This document shows positions 1-7,025 of a stretch of DNA of 12,032 nt, in pieces. Position numbers and translations under genes: made by a program. The notes under the pieces were generated by a model. It was not told where the DNA came from, made no database searches, and saw only the letters and a program-made list of their open reading frames with translations. Numbering within the stretch: the first letter of the stretch is position 1; every line of letters begins with the position of its first letter. The stretch covers positions 1-12,032 of the forward strand of contig DIAY01000012.1 in the NCBI GenBank assembly GCA_002414905.1, written 5' to 3'. The DNA is from Holophagales bacterium UBA5066. GTDB lineage: Bacteria; Acidobacteriota; Thermoanaerobaculia; UBA5066.

Positions 1-291
1 ACGCTCGATTTCGACGCCCTCCTCTGCGCGCACCGCCCCCGGTTCACCGGCGGCAAGGACGCCATCCGGGCCAAGCTCGCCTGGCTCCGCGAGCTGGAGG
101 GGCGGGTGCGGGAGTCCCGGGCGAAGGGGCGGTCGGTCCGGCGCATCGTCCGCGAGCTGGGGATCGAGCCCTCCTCGTCCTTCTACACGCTCACCTTCGG
201 AGACGTGACCACCGCGAACCTGGTCCGGTCGATTCTCGATCGCCCGAATGTCCGCACCGAGGTTGCGAGGGCACTGGCTTCCCGGGACTGA
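1..291 (+). CDS. C-terminal fragment of probable MBL-fold metallo-hydrolase
   Basis: The reading frame is open from base 1 and stops at TGA 289-291, so only the last 96 residues of a longer protein are present. The segment LDFDALLCAHRPRFTGGKDA, followed by a charged helical stretch (AKLAWLRELEGRVRESR) and a final FGDVTTANLVRSILDRP, resembles the C-terminal region of MBL-fold hydrolases. In these the metal-site His in a 'CAHRPR'-like strand is followed by helices. The main metal motif (HxHxDH) would lie to the left of the window, so the family call rests only on the tail. It ends 121 bp before pglW and is in the same direction. I see no sign that it belongs to the defence locus, and it is probably chromosomal flank. 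A GTG at 106 is an internal codon, not a start. Confidence 0.55.
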   Translation, partial: TLDFDALLCAHRPRFTGGKDAIRAKLAWLRELEGRVRESRAKGRSVRRIVRELGIEPSSSFYTLTFGDVTTANLVRSILDRPNVRTEVARALASRD

Positions 292-398
292 GGACCGGCG
301 TCTGGTCTCGCCGCAGAGGACATGGCTACCCACTCCCCTACCTCTGTAACATCTCCTGATCCCCTCGGGCGGGGCTCCCCCCCAACTCAGGGAATCGC

Positions 399-404
399 GG
401 AGGG
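399..404 (+). promoter_or_regulatory. Shine-Dalgarno of pglW
   Basis: GGAGGG lies 8 nt upstream of the GTG at 413, an ideal spacing. This is what fixes the GTG as the pglW start, because the frame offers no ATG nearby. The rest of the 292-412 spacer shows no convincing promoter. A TGTAAC at 345-350 is a weak -10 candidate only, and a C4/G4 hairpin around 362-375 lacks a T-tract. Confidence 0.7.
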
Positions 405-412
405 CTGACGAC

Positions 413-3400
413 GTGAAGGCCGACTCGAAGCGCTGGACGCAGGTCGAAGCGTCGCGGTTCCCTCACGAGAAGGAAGCCCTCGACTACGTTCGGGACGCCC
501 TCCCCGACCACGAGCCGTACCGGGCCTGGTCGAACCTCGAGTTCGTGGCGAAGGACGGGTCGATCAACGAGGTCGACGCGCTCGTCCTGACGCGCAAGGG
601 GCTCTTCGTCGTCGAGATCAAGGGCCGGGGCGGGCGCCTCTCCGGCGACGCCGGCACCTGGGCCTGGAAAGTCGATCGCCGCGAGATCGTCATCGACAAC
701 CCCCTCTACCTCGCCAACACCAAGGCGAAGCGCCTGAAGGAGCTTCTCCGGAGCCAGCGGGCCCTCGAGAAGCACCCCGTCCCCTACGTCCACGCCCTCG
801 TCTTCTGCTCCGCGAAAGACCTCTCCGTGAAGCTCTCGCCCGAGGGGCGAACCCTCATCTACGGCCGCGACGAGCTGACCGATCTTCCGGGCATCCGCGC
901 CTTTCTCACCGAGACCCGGCCGGAAGAGATGGCCGATTCGAAGTTCCGTCCCGTCGACGCCAGCCTCGCCCGCGCCCTCACCCGCGCCGTCGAGGAAGCA
1001 GGCATCCGGCCCTCCCAGCGCTTCCGTCGCGTCGGCAGCTACAAGCTCGGCGACCTCCTTCTCGAAGGGCGGCACTTCCAGGACTTCCTCGGCACCCACG
1101 ACACCCTCCCGAACGAGTACCGGCGCGTTCGCATCTACGGCGTGCCGACGGCCGAGCCGCTCGCACGCGACTCGATCGCCCGAGCGGCCAAGCGGGAGTA
1201 CCAGCTCCTTTCCTCGGTCGAGCACACGGGAATCCTGAAGGTCCTCGACTACGTTCAGCACGATCTCGGCCCGGCGCTCCTCTTCGAGCACCTCCCGGGC
1301 GCCGTCCGTCTCGACCACTACCTCGCCGAGCGCGAGAACGGCCTCTCCTTCTACGCCCGGCTCAAGATCCTCCGTCAGGTCGCCGAGGCCCTCCAGAACG
1401 CTCACGAGCACCGCCTCTCGCACCGCGCCCTCGGCCCCCAGAGCCTCCTCGTTCTGGACCCCGAGGCCCCGGAGCCGAAGGTCAAGCTCTTCAACTGGCA
1501 GACGGGTCTGCGCGAGGCCTCGAGCGCCACCAGCCGGGGCGTGACCGGCACCGAGCACATCACCGAGCTCGTCGACGACGCCGCGGGCGTCTACATCGCT
1601 CCCGAGGCCCGAACGGACCCTTCCGCCGAAGGCCCCCTTCTCGACGTCTTCTCCCTCGGCGCTCTCGCCTACCGGCTCTTTTCGGGGGTATCTCCCGCAG
1701 AAAGCGCCCTCGAGCTTCCCCGAATCCTCGCCGAGGGGCAGGGACTCAACCTCGCGGCCGCAGCCGACGGCGTCTCCGAAAGCCTCCGCCGCCTCGTGCG
1801 GGATGCCACCCACCCCGAGGTCACCAGCCGCCTCGGGTCGGCGGGAGAGTTCCTGGAGGGGCTCAACGCCGTGGAGGAGGAGCTGACCCGCCCCTCCGAC
1901 GGCTCGATCGCCGACCCCGACTCCGCGAGATCCGGCGATCGCCTCCAGAAAGGCTTCACCGTCGTTCGCCGTCTCGGGACCGGCTCAACGGCCCTCGCGC
2001 TCCTCGTGACCCGCGAGAGCGACCGCAAGCCTCTCGTCCTGAAGCTGGCCCTGAACGCCGACCTCAACGCCCGCCTCGAGGCCGAGGCCGAGGTCCTCCG
2101 CAAGCTCAGCTTCCCGGGGGTCGTTCGCTGCGTCGACGTCGTCGAGCTCTACGGGCGGGTCGGCCTCGTCCTCGACCAGGCCGGAGACCTCACGCTCGCC
2201 CAGCGGCTCCGGGTCGACGGCCGGCTTCCGCTCGACCTCCTCCAGCGTTGGGGCGAAGACCTCCTCAAGGCCGTGGCCTACCTCGAGGAAATGGGCGTCC
2301 CCCACCGCGACCTCAAACCCGACAACCTCGGCATCGCCCGCGCCGGCAAGGAAGACGCCCTCCACCTCGTCCTCTTCGACTTCTCCCTCTCCCGCGCGCC
2401 GCTCGAGTCGATCCACGCCGGAACGCGCCCCTACCTCGAGCCGTTCCTCGCCGAGAGGAAGCCCCGCCGGTGGGACCTCGCCGCCGAGCGCTATGCCGCC
2501 GCCGTCACGCTCCACGAGATGGCCACCGGCTCGCACCCCGTGTGGGGCGACGGCCGGAGCGACCCCGCCTCGCTCACCTGCGAGGCCTCGATCGACGCCG
2601 ACCACCTCGAGCCCTCGGTAAAAGAGCCCCTCGAGGCCTTCCTCCGCAAAGCGCTCCGCCGCAGCCACCGCACCCGATTCGACAACGCCCAGGAGATGCT
2701 CTGGGCCTGGCAGAAATCCTTCGCCGACGCGGCAAGGCCTGCTCTCACCACCGGCCACGACGAAGAAGTCGACGTCGCCGCCCTCGTCGCCGCAGCCCGC
2801 CTCGACAGTCCGCTCGCCGAGGTCGGGCTCTCGCCCAATTCACTCAGCGCCCTCGACCGGGCCGGCATCACCCTCGTTCGCGATCTCCTCGCCCGTCCAC
2901 CGAAGCGCCTCGCGCACCTCCGGGGCGCGGGGAGCAAGACCCGTAAAGACATCGTCGACGTCGCCGCGCTCCTCCGCGCCCGGTTCCCCGAGGCGCTCGC
3001 AGCCGCCAGGCCGGAGCCCGAGGCAGAACCACAGCCCGATCTCGACCTCCCCGAGGCCTTCAGCGTCGACGCCGTCGTCGGGCAGCTCCTCCCGAAGAAG
3101 ATTCGGAAAGACGCCACCACCGAGCCCCGGCTCCTCCGCCTCACGCTCGGCCTCGAGCCTCCCACCCGGGTGAAGGCGGGCTCCTGGCCCGCGCAGAACG
3201 ACGTCGCCCACGAGCTCGGCATCTCGCAGCCACAGGTGAGCCGGACGCTCACGAAGGCCCGCGAGCGCTGGCTGCACAACCGCAACGTCACCCGCGTGAG
3301 GGACGACGTTCAGGAAGCCCTCCGCGTCAGCGGCGGCGTCCTCTCGGCCTCCGAGCTTGCGAGCTTCGTCCTCGCGGCCCGCGGGTCGGCTGAAGAGGAG

Positions 3401-4603
3401 CCCACGCGCACCCGCCACGCCCGCGCCGTCGTCCGCGCCGCCTGGGAGACCGAGAGGGGGATGAAGGAACCGCGCTGGGTCCTGCACCGAAGCGGCGAGC
3501 GCATCCTCGTCGCCCTCACCGACGAGCTGGCCTCCTGGGCGGAGCGTCTCGGAAACAAGGCCGACCAGCTCGCCTCCCAGGACCCGCTCCCCTCTCCCCA
3601 ACGCGTCCTCGAGGCCCTCCAGGCGCTTCCCGCGCCCGCCCTGCCGGCCGAAGTCGAGCCGGTCGCGGGCGCACGCCTCGTCCGCCTCGCCGCCTCCGCC
3701 TCCACCGAGGCCGCCGTCTCCAGCCGCATCGAGCTTTATCCTCGCAACCTCCCCGCATCACGCGCCCTCAAGCTTGCCGGCGGCGCCGTCCTCAGCTCGG
3801 CCATCCTCACCCCCGAGCAGCTCCAGGAACGCGTTCGCTCGCGCTACCCCGAGGCGCAGCCCCTCCCGGGTCGCCCCGCTCTCGACGACCTCCTCGCCGA
3901 AGCGGGCCTCGAGCTGCGCTGGGTGCCGGCGGAGGGAGCCCGGCCGGGCGGCTTCAGTCAGCCAACCATTCCCATCGAGGGCCTCTCCTCGCAGAGCGCC
4001 AGCCAGACGACTGCCGGCCGGTCCTCGGCGCCCACGGCCTCGGCCTCCATCGACGGCGATGCCGCCGCCTTCGAGGACCGGCTGAAGCGCACCGCCGAGG
4101 CGGGCGGCTATCTCGTCCTGATGGCCTCGCCCCGGCATATCGAGCGTACGGAAGACGCCCTCTGCCGTCGCTTCGGGGCGACGCCTCTCAGCCTCGACCG
4201 GGAGCTCCTCGGTGAGATGAAGGAGGCCGCTCGGCAGGCCGGCGCCGACTGGCGCGTCGTCCTCGCCGCCGATGCCGCCGCTCCGGGCACCTTCGACTTC
4301 GCCAACCTCCGCTCTCTCGTCGGCATCGCAATACCGAAGGTGGAAGAACGCCTCGCCGCGGCCGCCAGCCCACTCCTCCTCACCTTCCCCGGTCTCCTCG
4401 TCCGCTACGACCGCCTCGACCTCCTCGACCGGCTTCGCGACCGCCACACCCGCGCCGGCGCGAAGGGGGCCGCGTGGGTCCTCGTCCCGGCCGACGACCA
4501 GAGCGAGCTCCCCGTCCTCGACGGCCGCCCCCTCCCCGTCCTCAGCCCCGCGCAGTACGCCCGCGTGCCGCGCGCGTGGCTCGAGGCGGCGGAGAAAACG
4601 TGA
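413..4603 (+). CDS. pglW: BREX type 2 serine/threonine kinase PglW (NERD - pseudokinase - kinase - DNA-binding fusion)
   Basis: 1396-residue cytoplasmic protein, GTG start. Domains in order. A NERD nuclease-related domain spans about 13-125, with a restriction-fold-like set D55, E68 and K70 in VVEIKGRGG. A first kinase-like domain spans about 205-485 and is degenerate: HRAL replaces HRDL at 337-340, and FNW stands where DFG is expected at 360-362. A second kinase domain spans about 510-770 and looks active: glycine loop LGTGSTALAL at 521, lysine K544 in VLKLA, catalytic HRDLKPDN at 631-638, and a DFS variant of DFG at 656-658. Residues about 801-855 resemble the helix-hairpin-helix of the RNA polymerase alpha C-terminal domain. 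A helix-turn-helix lies at about 925-955 (VAHELGISQPQVSRTL). A conserved-looking C-terminal domain covers about 1213-1396. In the Pgl/BREX-2 system PglW is the kinase component with autophosphorylation activity; its substrate in the pathway is not well defined. Length is close to the family's usual 1400-1500. It precedes pglX, but with 3.9 kb of cargo between. The gene is intact and its codon use is uniform. Confidence 0.95.
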   Translation: MKADSKRWTQVEASRFPHEKEALDYVRDALPDHEPYRAWSNLEFVAKDGSINEVDALVLTRKGLFVVEIKGRGGRLSGDAGTWAWKVDRREIVIDNPLYLANTKAKRLKELLRSQRALEKHPVPYVHALVFCSAKDLSVKLSPEGRTLIYGRDELTDLPGIRAFLTETRPEEMADSKFRPVDASLARALTRAVEEAGIRPSQRFRRVGSYKLGDLLLEGRHFQDFLGTHDTLPNEYRRVRIYGVPTAEPLARDSIARAAKREYQLLSSVEHTGILKVLDYVQHDLGPALLFEHLPGAVRLDHYLAERENGLSFYARLKILRQVAEALQNAHEHRLSHRALGPQSLLVLDPEAPEPKVKLFNWQTGLREASSATSRGVTGTEHITELVDDAAGVYIAPEARTDPSAEGPLLDVFSLGALAYRLFSGVSPAESALELPRILAEGQGLNLAAAADGVSESLRRLVRDATHPEVTSRLGSAGEFLEGLNAVEEELTRPSDGSIADPDSARSGDRLQKGFTVVRRLGTGSTALALLVTRESDRKPLVLKLALNADLNARLEAEAEVLRKLSFPGVVRCVDVVELYGRVGLVLDQAGDLTLAQRLRVDGRLPLDLLQRWGEDLLKAVAYLEEMGVPHRDLKPDNLGIARAGKEDALHLVLFDFSLSRAPLESIHAGTRPYLEPFLAERKPRRWDLAAERYAAAVTLHEMATGSHPVWGDGRSDPASLTCEASIDADHLEPSVKEPLEAFLRKALRRSHRTRFDNAQEMLWAWQKSFADAARPALTTGHDEEVDVAALVAAARLDSPLAEVGLSPNSLSALDRAGITLVRDLLARPPKRLAHLRGAGSKTRKDIVDVAALLRARFPEALAAARPEPEAEPQPDLDLPEAFSVDAVVGQLLPKKIRKDATTEPRLLRLTLGLEPPTRVKAGSWPAQNDVAHELGISQPQVSRTLTKARERWLHNRNVTRVRDDVQEALRVSGGVLSASELASFVLAARGSAEEEPTRTRHARAVVRAAWETERGMKEPRWVLHRSGERILVALTDELASWAERLGNKADQLASQDPLPSPQRVLEALQALPAPALPAEVEPVAGARLVRLAASASTEAAVSSRIELYPRNLPASRALKLAGGAVLSSAILTPEQLQERVRSRYPEAQPLPGRPALDDLLAEAGLELRWVPAEGARPGGFSQPTIPIEGLSSQSASQTTAGRSSAPTASASIDGDAAAFEDRLKRTAEAGGYLVLMASPRHIERTEDALCRRFGATPLSLDRELLGEMKEAARQAGADWRVVLAADAAAPGTFDFANLRSLVGIAIPKVEERLAAAASPLLLTFPGLLVRYDRLDLLDRLRDRHTRAGAKGAAWVLVPADDQSELPVLDGRPLPVLSPAQYARVPRAWLEAAEKT

Positions 4604-5635
4604 CCAGGAGCTGCTCCGGGCGGATGCTCCTCACGTCGAGGACCATCGGAACGGAGGCCTGGGTCAGGTTGACGCTCTGAAGGGTGGCGCGGAAGTGGAG
4701 GAGCCCTCGGGCGAGCGGCACGTCCTCGAGCTCGCGCTCGACGGTGACCAGGTCGAGGACGACGTAGCAGAAGTAGTCCCGTATCGACGTGTCGCACTTC
4801 TCGAGGAATCCGCGGAGCCGGTCCAGGTCGCCCTTCCTCCGCGGAGACGGCGAGAAGTCCGGGAAGAATCGCCGCGCGTGACCGACGACGCTCTCCGTAC
4901 GAAACGGCGTCGGGCCGAGGTACGCCGCGACGAGGTCCCGGGTCAGCCCCTCGACCCGGCGACGGGCTGCGAGGTCGAGGGTCCCGAGGGCCGGCTTCCC
5001 CTCCAGCATGAGCGCGACCTCCGGGTCCGACTCCTCTCCCTTCGATTCCCAGAGGGCGAGCGAGCGTGCCCGAATGAACGCCTCGGGGTGGGTGAGCTGC
5101 TCGGCGTGTGGGCTGCCCTGCGCGAAGATCTCGTCGGCCTGACGGAGGTAGCTCTCGGCGCTCCCGTCGCCGGCCATCGCCTCCAGGACCTGGCTCGCGA
5201 CGAGAAAGGCGCCTCCCTCGAGGTCGTAGAGGATCGCGTGGGAGAGCTCGTGACCGAGGATCGCGCGGAGCTCGCCCGGCCGGAGAGACGAGAGAACCGG
5301 CCCCTTGAGGACGACGTGCGCCTCGCCGGGAATCCATGCGAGGAAGGCGTTCATCCCCCCTTCGGCCGCGGGAGCCTGGTAGACCGTCAGGGAATCTCGA
5401 GGCCGAGGGCGCCTCTGACCTCATCCGCGATCGCATAGAGGTCCCCATGTCCTTCGCGCTCGAGCCGGTAGGTCGCCTTGAGAATGTCGAGCCGGACCTG
5501 CTCCGCGTGCTTCTCTCGAAACCGGTTCGAGGAGAACCACTCCCAGACGCCCGGCTCCTCCGATCGAAGGTACTCGACGATCGCCAGTTGGTAGTCAAGG
5601 GGCTTTAGTCGTGGTGCGGGGGCTACAGCGTTCAC
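4542..5635 (-). pseudogene. M48-type zinc metalloprotease gene with a one-base frameshift
   Basis: Two reading frames on the - strand together make one protein. The first, from GTG 5635, gives 82 residues (DYQLAIVEYLRSEEPGVWEW ... GALGLEIP) and stops at TGA 5389-5387. The second frame continues with VYQAPAAEGGMNAFLAW and ends at 4542. Adding one base between 5390 and 5389 (CCC-GTG-ACG-GTC) restores a 364-residue product reading LEIPVTVYQAP. The zinc motif HELSH falls at about residues 129-133, after GELRAILG. A later THPEAFIRAR resembles the M48 'HP..R' segment. The third zinc ligand is not obvious. No signal peptide or membrane helices are seen, unlike HtpX. Homologous proteases cleave proteins, but the substrate here is unknown. 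The last 20 residues (SPPPRATRAARG...) run antisense into pglW and look like run-on. If the frameshift is a sequencing error the gene is functional. Otherwise the ATG at 5354 could make a shorter product that keeps HELSH. Confidence 0.85.
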
Positions 5636-5644
5636 CGGCGGGGC

Positions 5645-5650
5645 ATTCTA
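5645..5650 (-). promoter_or_regulatory. -10 element for the M48 gene, near-leaderless
   Basis: On the - strand TAGAAT ends 9 nt before the GTG at 5635, which places the expected transcription start only about 3 nt upstream of the start codon. The intervening bases (GCCCCGCCG) hold no Shine-Dalgarno. No good -35 hexamer is visible. The promoter diverges from that of the antitoxin gene at 5748. Confidence 0.4.
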
Positions 5651-5716
5651 GGTGATGCGCGTCGAGCGCCACTCGCCGGGTCCTCTGTCGAGCGCGGGGT
5701 AGGGCGCGGCGGCGCG

Positions 5717-5747
5717 ATACGTATAATCTCGTCGAGGTCGTACGTAC
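5717..5747 (+). promoter_or_regulatory. Promoter and twin palindromic operator of the DUF6364/PIN module
   Basis: A perfect -10 hexamer TATAAT lies at 5722-5727. It is overlapped by the exact 8-bp palindrome ATACGTAT (5717-5724). A second exact palindrome, GTACGTAC (5740-5747), abuts the ATG at 5748. Both share the core TACGTA and their centres are 23 bp apart, about two helical turns. This is the arrangement expected for two dimers of a ribbon-helix-helix antitoxin repressing their own promoter. A weak ribosome site GAGGT lies at 5734-5738. No convincing -35 is seen. The operator role is inferred, not shown. Confidence 0.55.
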
Positions 5748-5981
5748 ATGTCCAAGCTCACGCTCAGCGTCGACGACGAAGTGATCCGCCAGGCGAAGGC
5801 CTGGGCGGCGAAGGAAGGCACGTCGGTCTCGCAGCTCGTGGAGCGATTCCTCCGGGAGGCGTCGGCGCCCTCGGAATCGCCCGAGGCCGGTTCCGCGCCC
5901 GTCCTACGTCGCCTGCGCGGCTGCCTGAAAGCCCGCGACACCGAGGCGCGCCGCATCCATACCGAGGCCCGGACGCGGTGA
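5748..5981 (+). CDS. Antitoxin, DUF6364-like ribbon-helix-helix protein
   Basis: 77-residue protein starting MSKLTLSVDDEVIRQAKAWA and continuing with EGTSVSQLVERFL. This is the pattern of a short beta strand followed by two helices seen in DUF6364/ribbon-helix-helix antitoxins that bind DNA as dimers. Residues 40-77 form a polar, Arg-rich tail likely to wrap the toxin. Its stop overlaps the start of the PIN gene by 4 nt (GTGA at 5978-5981), the usual translational coupling of type II TA pairs. It has its own promoter with palindromes just upstream, so it probably autoregulates. The family role (neutralise toxin, repress operon) is known; the partnership is inferred from the overlap. Confidence 0.85.
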   Translation: MSKLTLSVDDEVIRQAKAWAAKEGTSVSQLVERFLREASAPSESPEAGSAPVLRRLRGCLKARDTEARRIHTEARTR

Positions 5982-6439
5982 AGACCCTCTTCCTCGACAT
6001 CGACGTTCTCCTCGACGTCCTCTTCGACCGCGCCCCCCGGGCCGACTCGGCCGCCGCCCTCTGGGCCGCCGTCGAGACCAGGAAGGCCCGGGGCCTCCTC
6101 ACGGCGCAGGCCGTCTCGACGCTCCACGCCCTCATGAAGAGCGCGCGAGGCGGCGCCTTCGCCGACCGGGGCGTCTCCGACCTCCTCGCCGTCTTCAACG
6201 TCGCCCGCGTCAGCGAGGCCGTGTTGAACGCGGCCCTCTCGCTCCGCCTCGCCGCTTTCGACGACGCCGTCTCCGCCGCGGCGGCCGCCGCCGCCCGCTG
6301 CGACCTCCTCGTCACCTCCGAGCCGGTGCGATTCCGCGGCTCGACCGTCGAGGTCGCGTCGCCGGGGGAGGCCCTCGTCCGCCTCAGCAGGCCTCGCGCT
6401 CGAGCCCGTCGACCTCGTCGAAGTGCCGGTCCCGGCTGA
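5978..6439 (+). CDS. PIN-domain toxin (partner of DUF6364-like antitoxin)
   Basis: 153-residue PIN-fold protein, GTG start overlapping the antitoxin stop. The N-terminal strand FLDIDVLLDVLFDR carries the first catalytic acid D7. The second half has FDDAVSAAAAAAARCDLLVT, with D95/D96 and D109, followed by a strand in which SEPVRF replaces the more common TRNPxDF. Such proteins are Mg2+-dependent RNases, usually acting on tRNA or rRNA in type II TA systems. The middle acidic residue is not clear, as in other members of this sub-family. The PIN domain should end near VASPGEALVRL (residue 136). The last 17 residues, rich in Arg and Pro, are encoded antisense to the end of vapC and look like run-on after loss of the native stop. 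Confidence 0.85.
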   Translation: MKTLFLDIDVLLDVLFDRAPRADSAAALWAAVETRKARGLLTAQAVSTLHALMKSARGGAFADRGVSDLLAVFNVARVSEAVLNAALSLRLAAFDDAVSAAAAAAARCDLLVTSEPVRFRGSTVEVASPGEALVRLSRPRARARRPRRSAGPG

Positions 6440-6770
6440 GAAGCGTCAGGCCGTGCTGGATCGCCGTGGCTGCGATCCAGATGTCGTTCTCGGGGATGAG
6501 CCGACCGGCGGCCTTCAGTCGCCCCTTCAGCTGGCCGTAGTGAAGGGCCGTCTCCTGATCGCAGGCGATGACGGACGCCGTCGCGGCGAGGGAGTCGACC
6601 GCCTTCAGATTGGCCTCGACCCGGGCCGACTTCGCGGCTCCGAAGTAGAGCTCGCCGAGTCCGATCGCGCTCAGGAAGACCCGCGTTCCGGCGAGGCGCC
6701 TTCGAAGGGCGTCGTCGCCGCGCAGGAGCTGGATGGCCACGTCGCTGTCGAGGAGGACGCTACCAGCCAT
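6384..6770 (-). CDS. vapC: VapC-type PIN ribonuclease toxin
   Basis: 128-residue VapC. The four PIN acids are all present: D8 in VLLDSDVAIQLLRG, E40 in SAIGLGELYFGA, D96 in PENDIWIAATA, and D114 in LLSRDRHFDEV. It is therefore a probable active RNase (VapC enzymes cut initiator tRNA or rRNA; the target here is unknown). The ATG at 6770 overlaps the end of its antitoxin by 11 nt, and there is no separate Shine-Dalgarno, so translation is probably coupled. Its 3' end overlaps the tail of the oppositely oriented PIN gene by 56 bp. Length and ending (HFDEVDGLEREAC) are normal for the family, so this gene, not its neighbour, keeps its native end. Confidence 0.9.
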   Translation of the reverse strand: MAGSVLLDSDVAIQLLRGDDALRRRLAGTRVFLSAIGLGELYFGAAKSARVEANLKAVDSLAATASVIACDQETALHYGQLKGRLKAAGRLIPENDIWIAATAIQHGLTLLSRDRHFDEVDGLEREAC

Positions 6771-6990
6771 CGGTGTCGACGTTCTCGCAGCCCTCGGAGA
6801 TCGCGTTCAGCATTTCTGCCGCGGACTCTTCGTCGAGCGAGCCCGAAAGGGCGAGGAGCGCCTCGGAGTCACCGATTCCGGTGCTGCCTACGGCAAGAGC
6901 CTCCGCGAACTCCAGGACGCGGCGCTGCATCTCGACAGGCAGGCTCCCGAGCCGTGCCAGCAAGGCTTCTCGCACTTCGGGATTCACCAT
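6760..6990 (-). CDS. vapB: VapB-like antitoxin
   Basis: 76-residue protein immediately upstream of and overlapping vapC. It begins MVNPEVREALLARLGSLPVE and continues MQRRVLEFAEALA, a helical 'LPxExQxxVLxFAE' pattern like DUF2281-type antitoxins. The C-terminal part is acidic (DSEALLALSG, EGCENVDTDGW) and probably occupies the toxin's active site. The ATG at 6990 is preceded by an AGGGGG ribosome site. The gene order antitoxin-toxin and the overlap are standard. Family assignment is by pattern only; the role as VapC's antitoxin is a strong inference from position. Confidence 0.8.
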   Translation of the reverse strand: MVNPEVREALLARLGSLPVEMQRRVLEFAEALAVGSTGIGDSEALLALSGSLDEESAAEMLNAISEGCENVDTDGW

Positions 6991-7000
6991 TGTGGCCCCC

Positions 7001-7025
7001 TGACTTCGGTCACACCTTCATTCTA
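7001..7025 (-). promoter_or_regulatory. vapBC promoter with a small inverted repeat
   Basis: On the - strand TAGAAT (7025-7020) is a good -10, about 30 bp before the vapB ATG. Between it and the ribosome site lies TGAC-4-GTCA (7001-7012), an inverted repeat at the expected transcription start. Read on the + strand it is C(TTCG)G-closed. It could be the VapBC operator. A weak -35 candidate (TCGACG, 7046-7041) has short 15-bp spacing. Confidence 0.4.

Noticed and set aside
362..387. Terminator between the MBL-fold gene and pglW
   Set aside because: The CCCC/GGGG stem is only 4 bp and is followed by C residues, not T residues.
338..1813. 491-residue reading frame antisense to pglW
   Set aside because: It lies opposite a strongly supported NERD/kinase gene, has no recognisable domain, and is rich in Glu, Gly, Val and Arg, as expected from the complement of a GC3-rich gene.
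4272..5438. 388-residue + strand frame crossing the pglW end and the M48 gene
   Set aside because: It is antisense to the M48 gene and out of frame with pglW. Both real genes have clear motifs there and this frame has none.
6733..7020. ATG at 6733 as the true start of the DUF2314-like protein
   Set aside because: It would make the first 95 residues antisense to vapB and the start of vapC, both well supported. Natural-looking protein begins only near 7021-7030.
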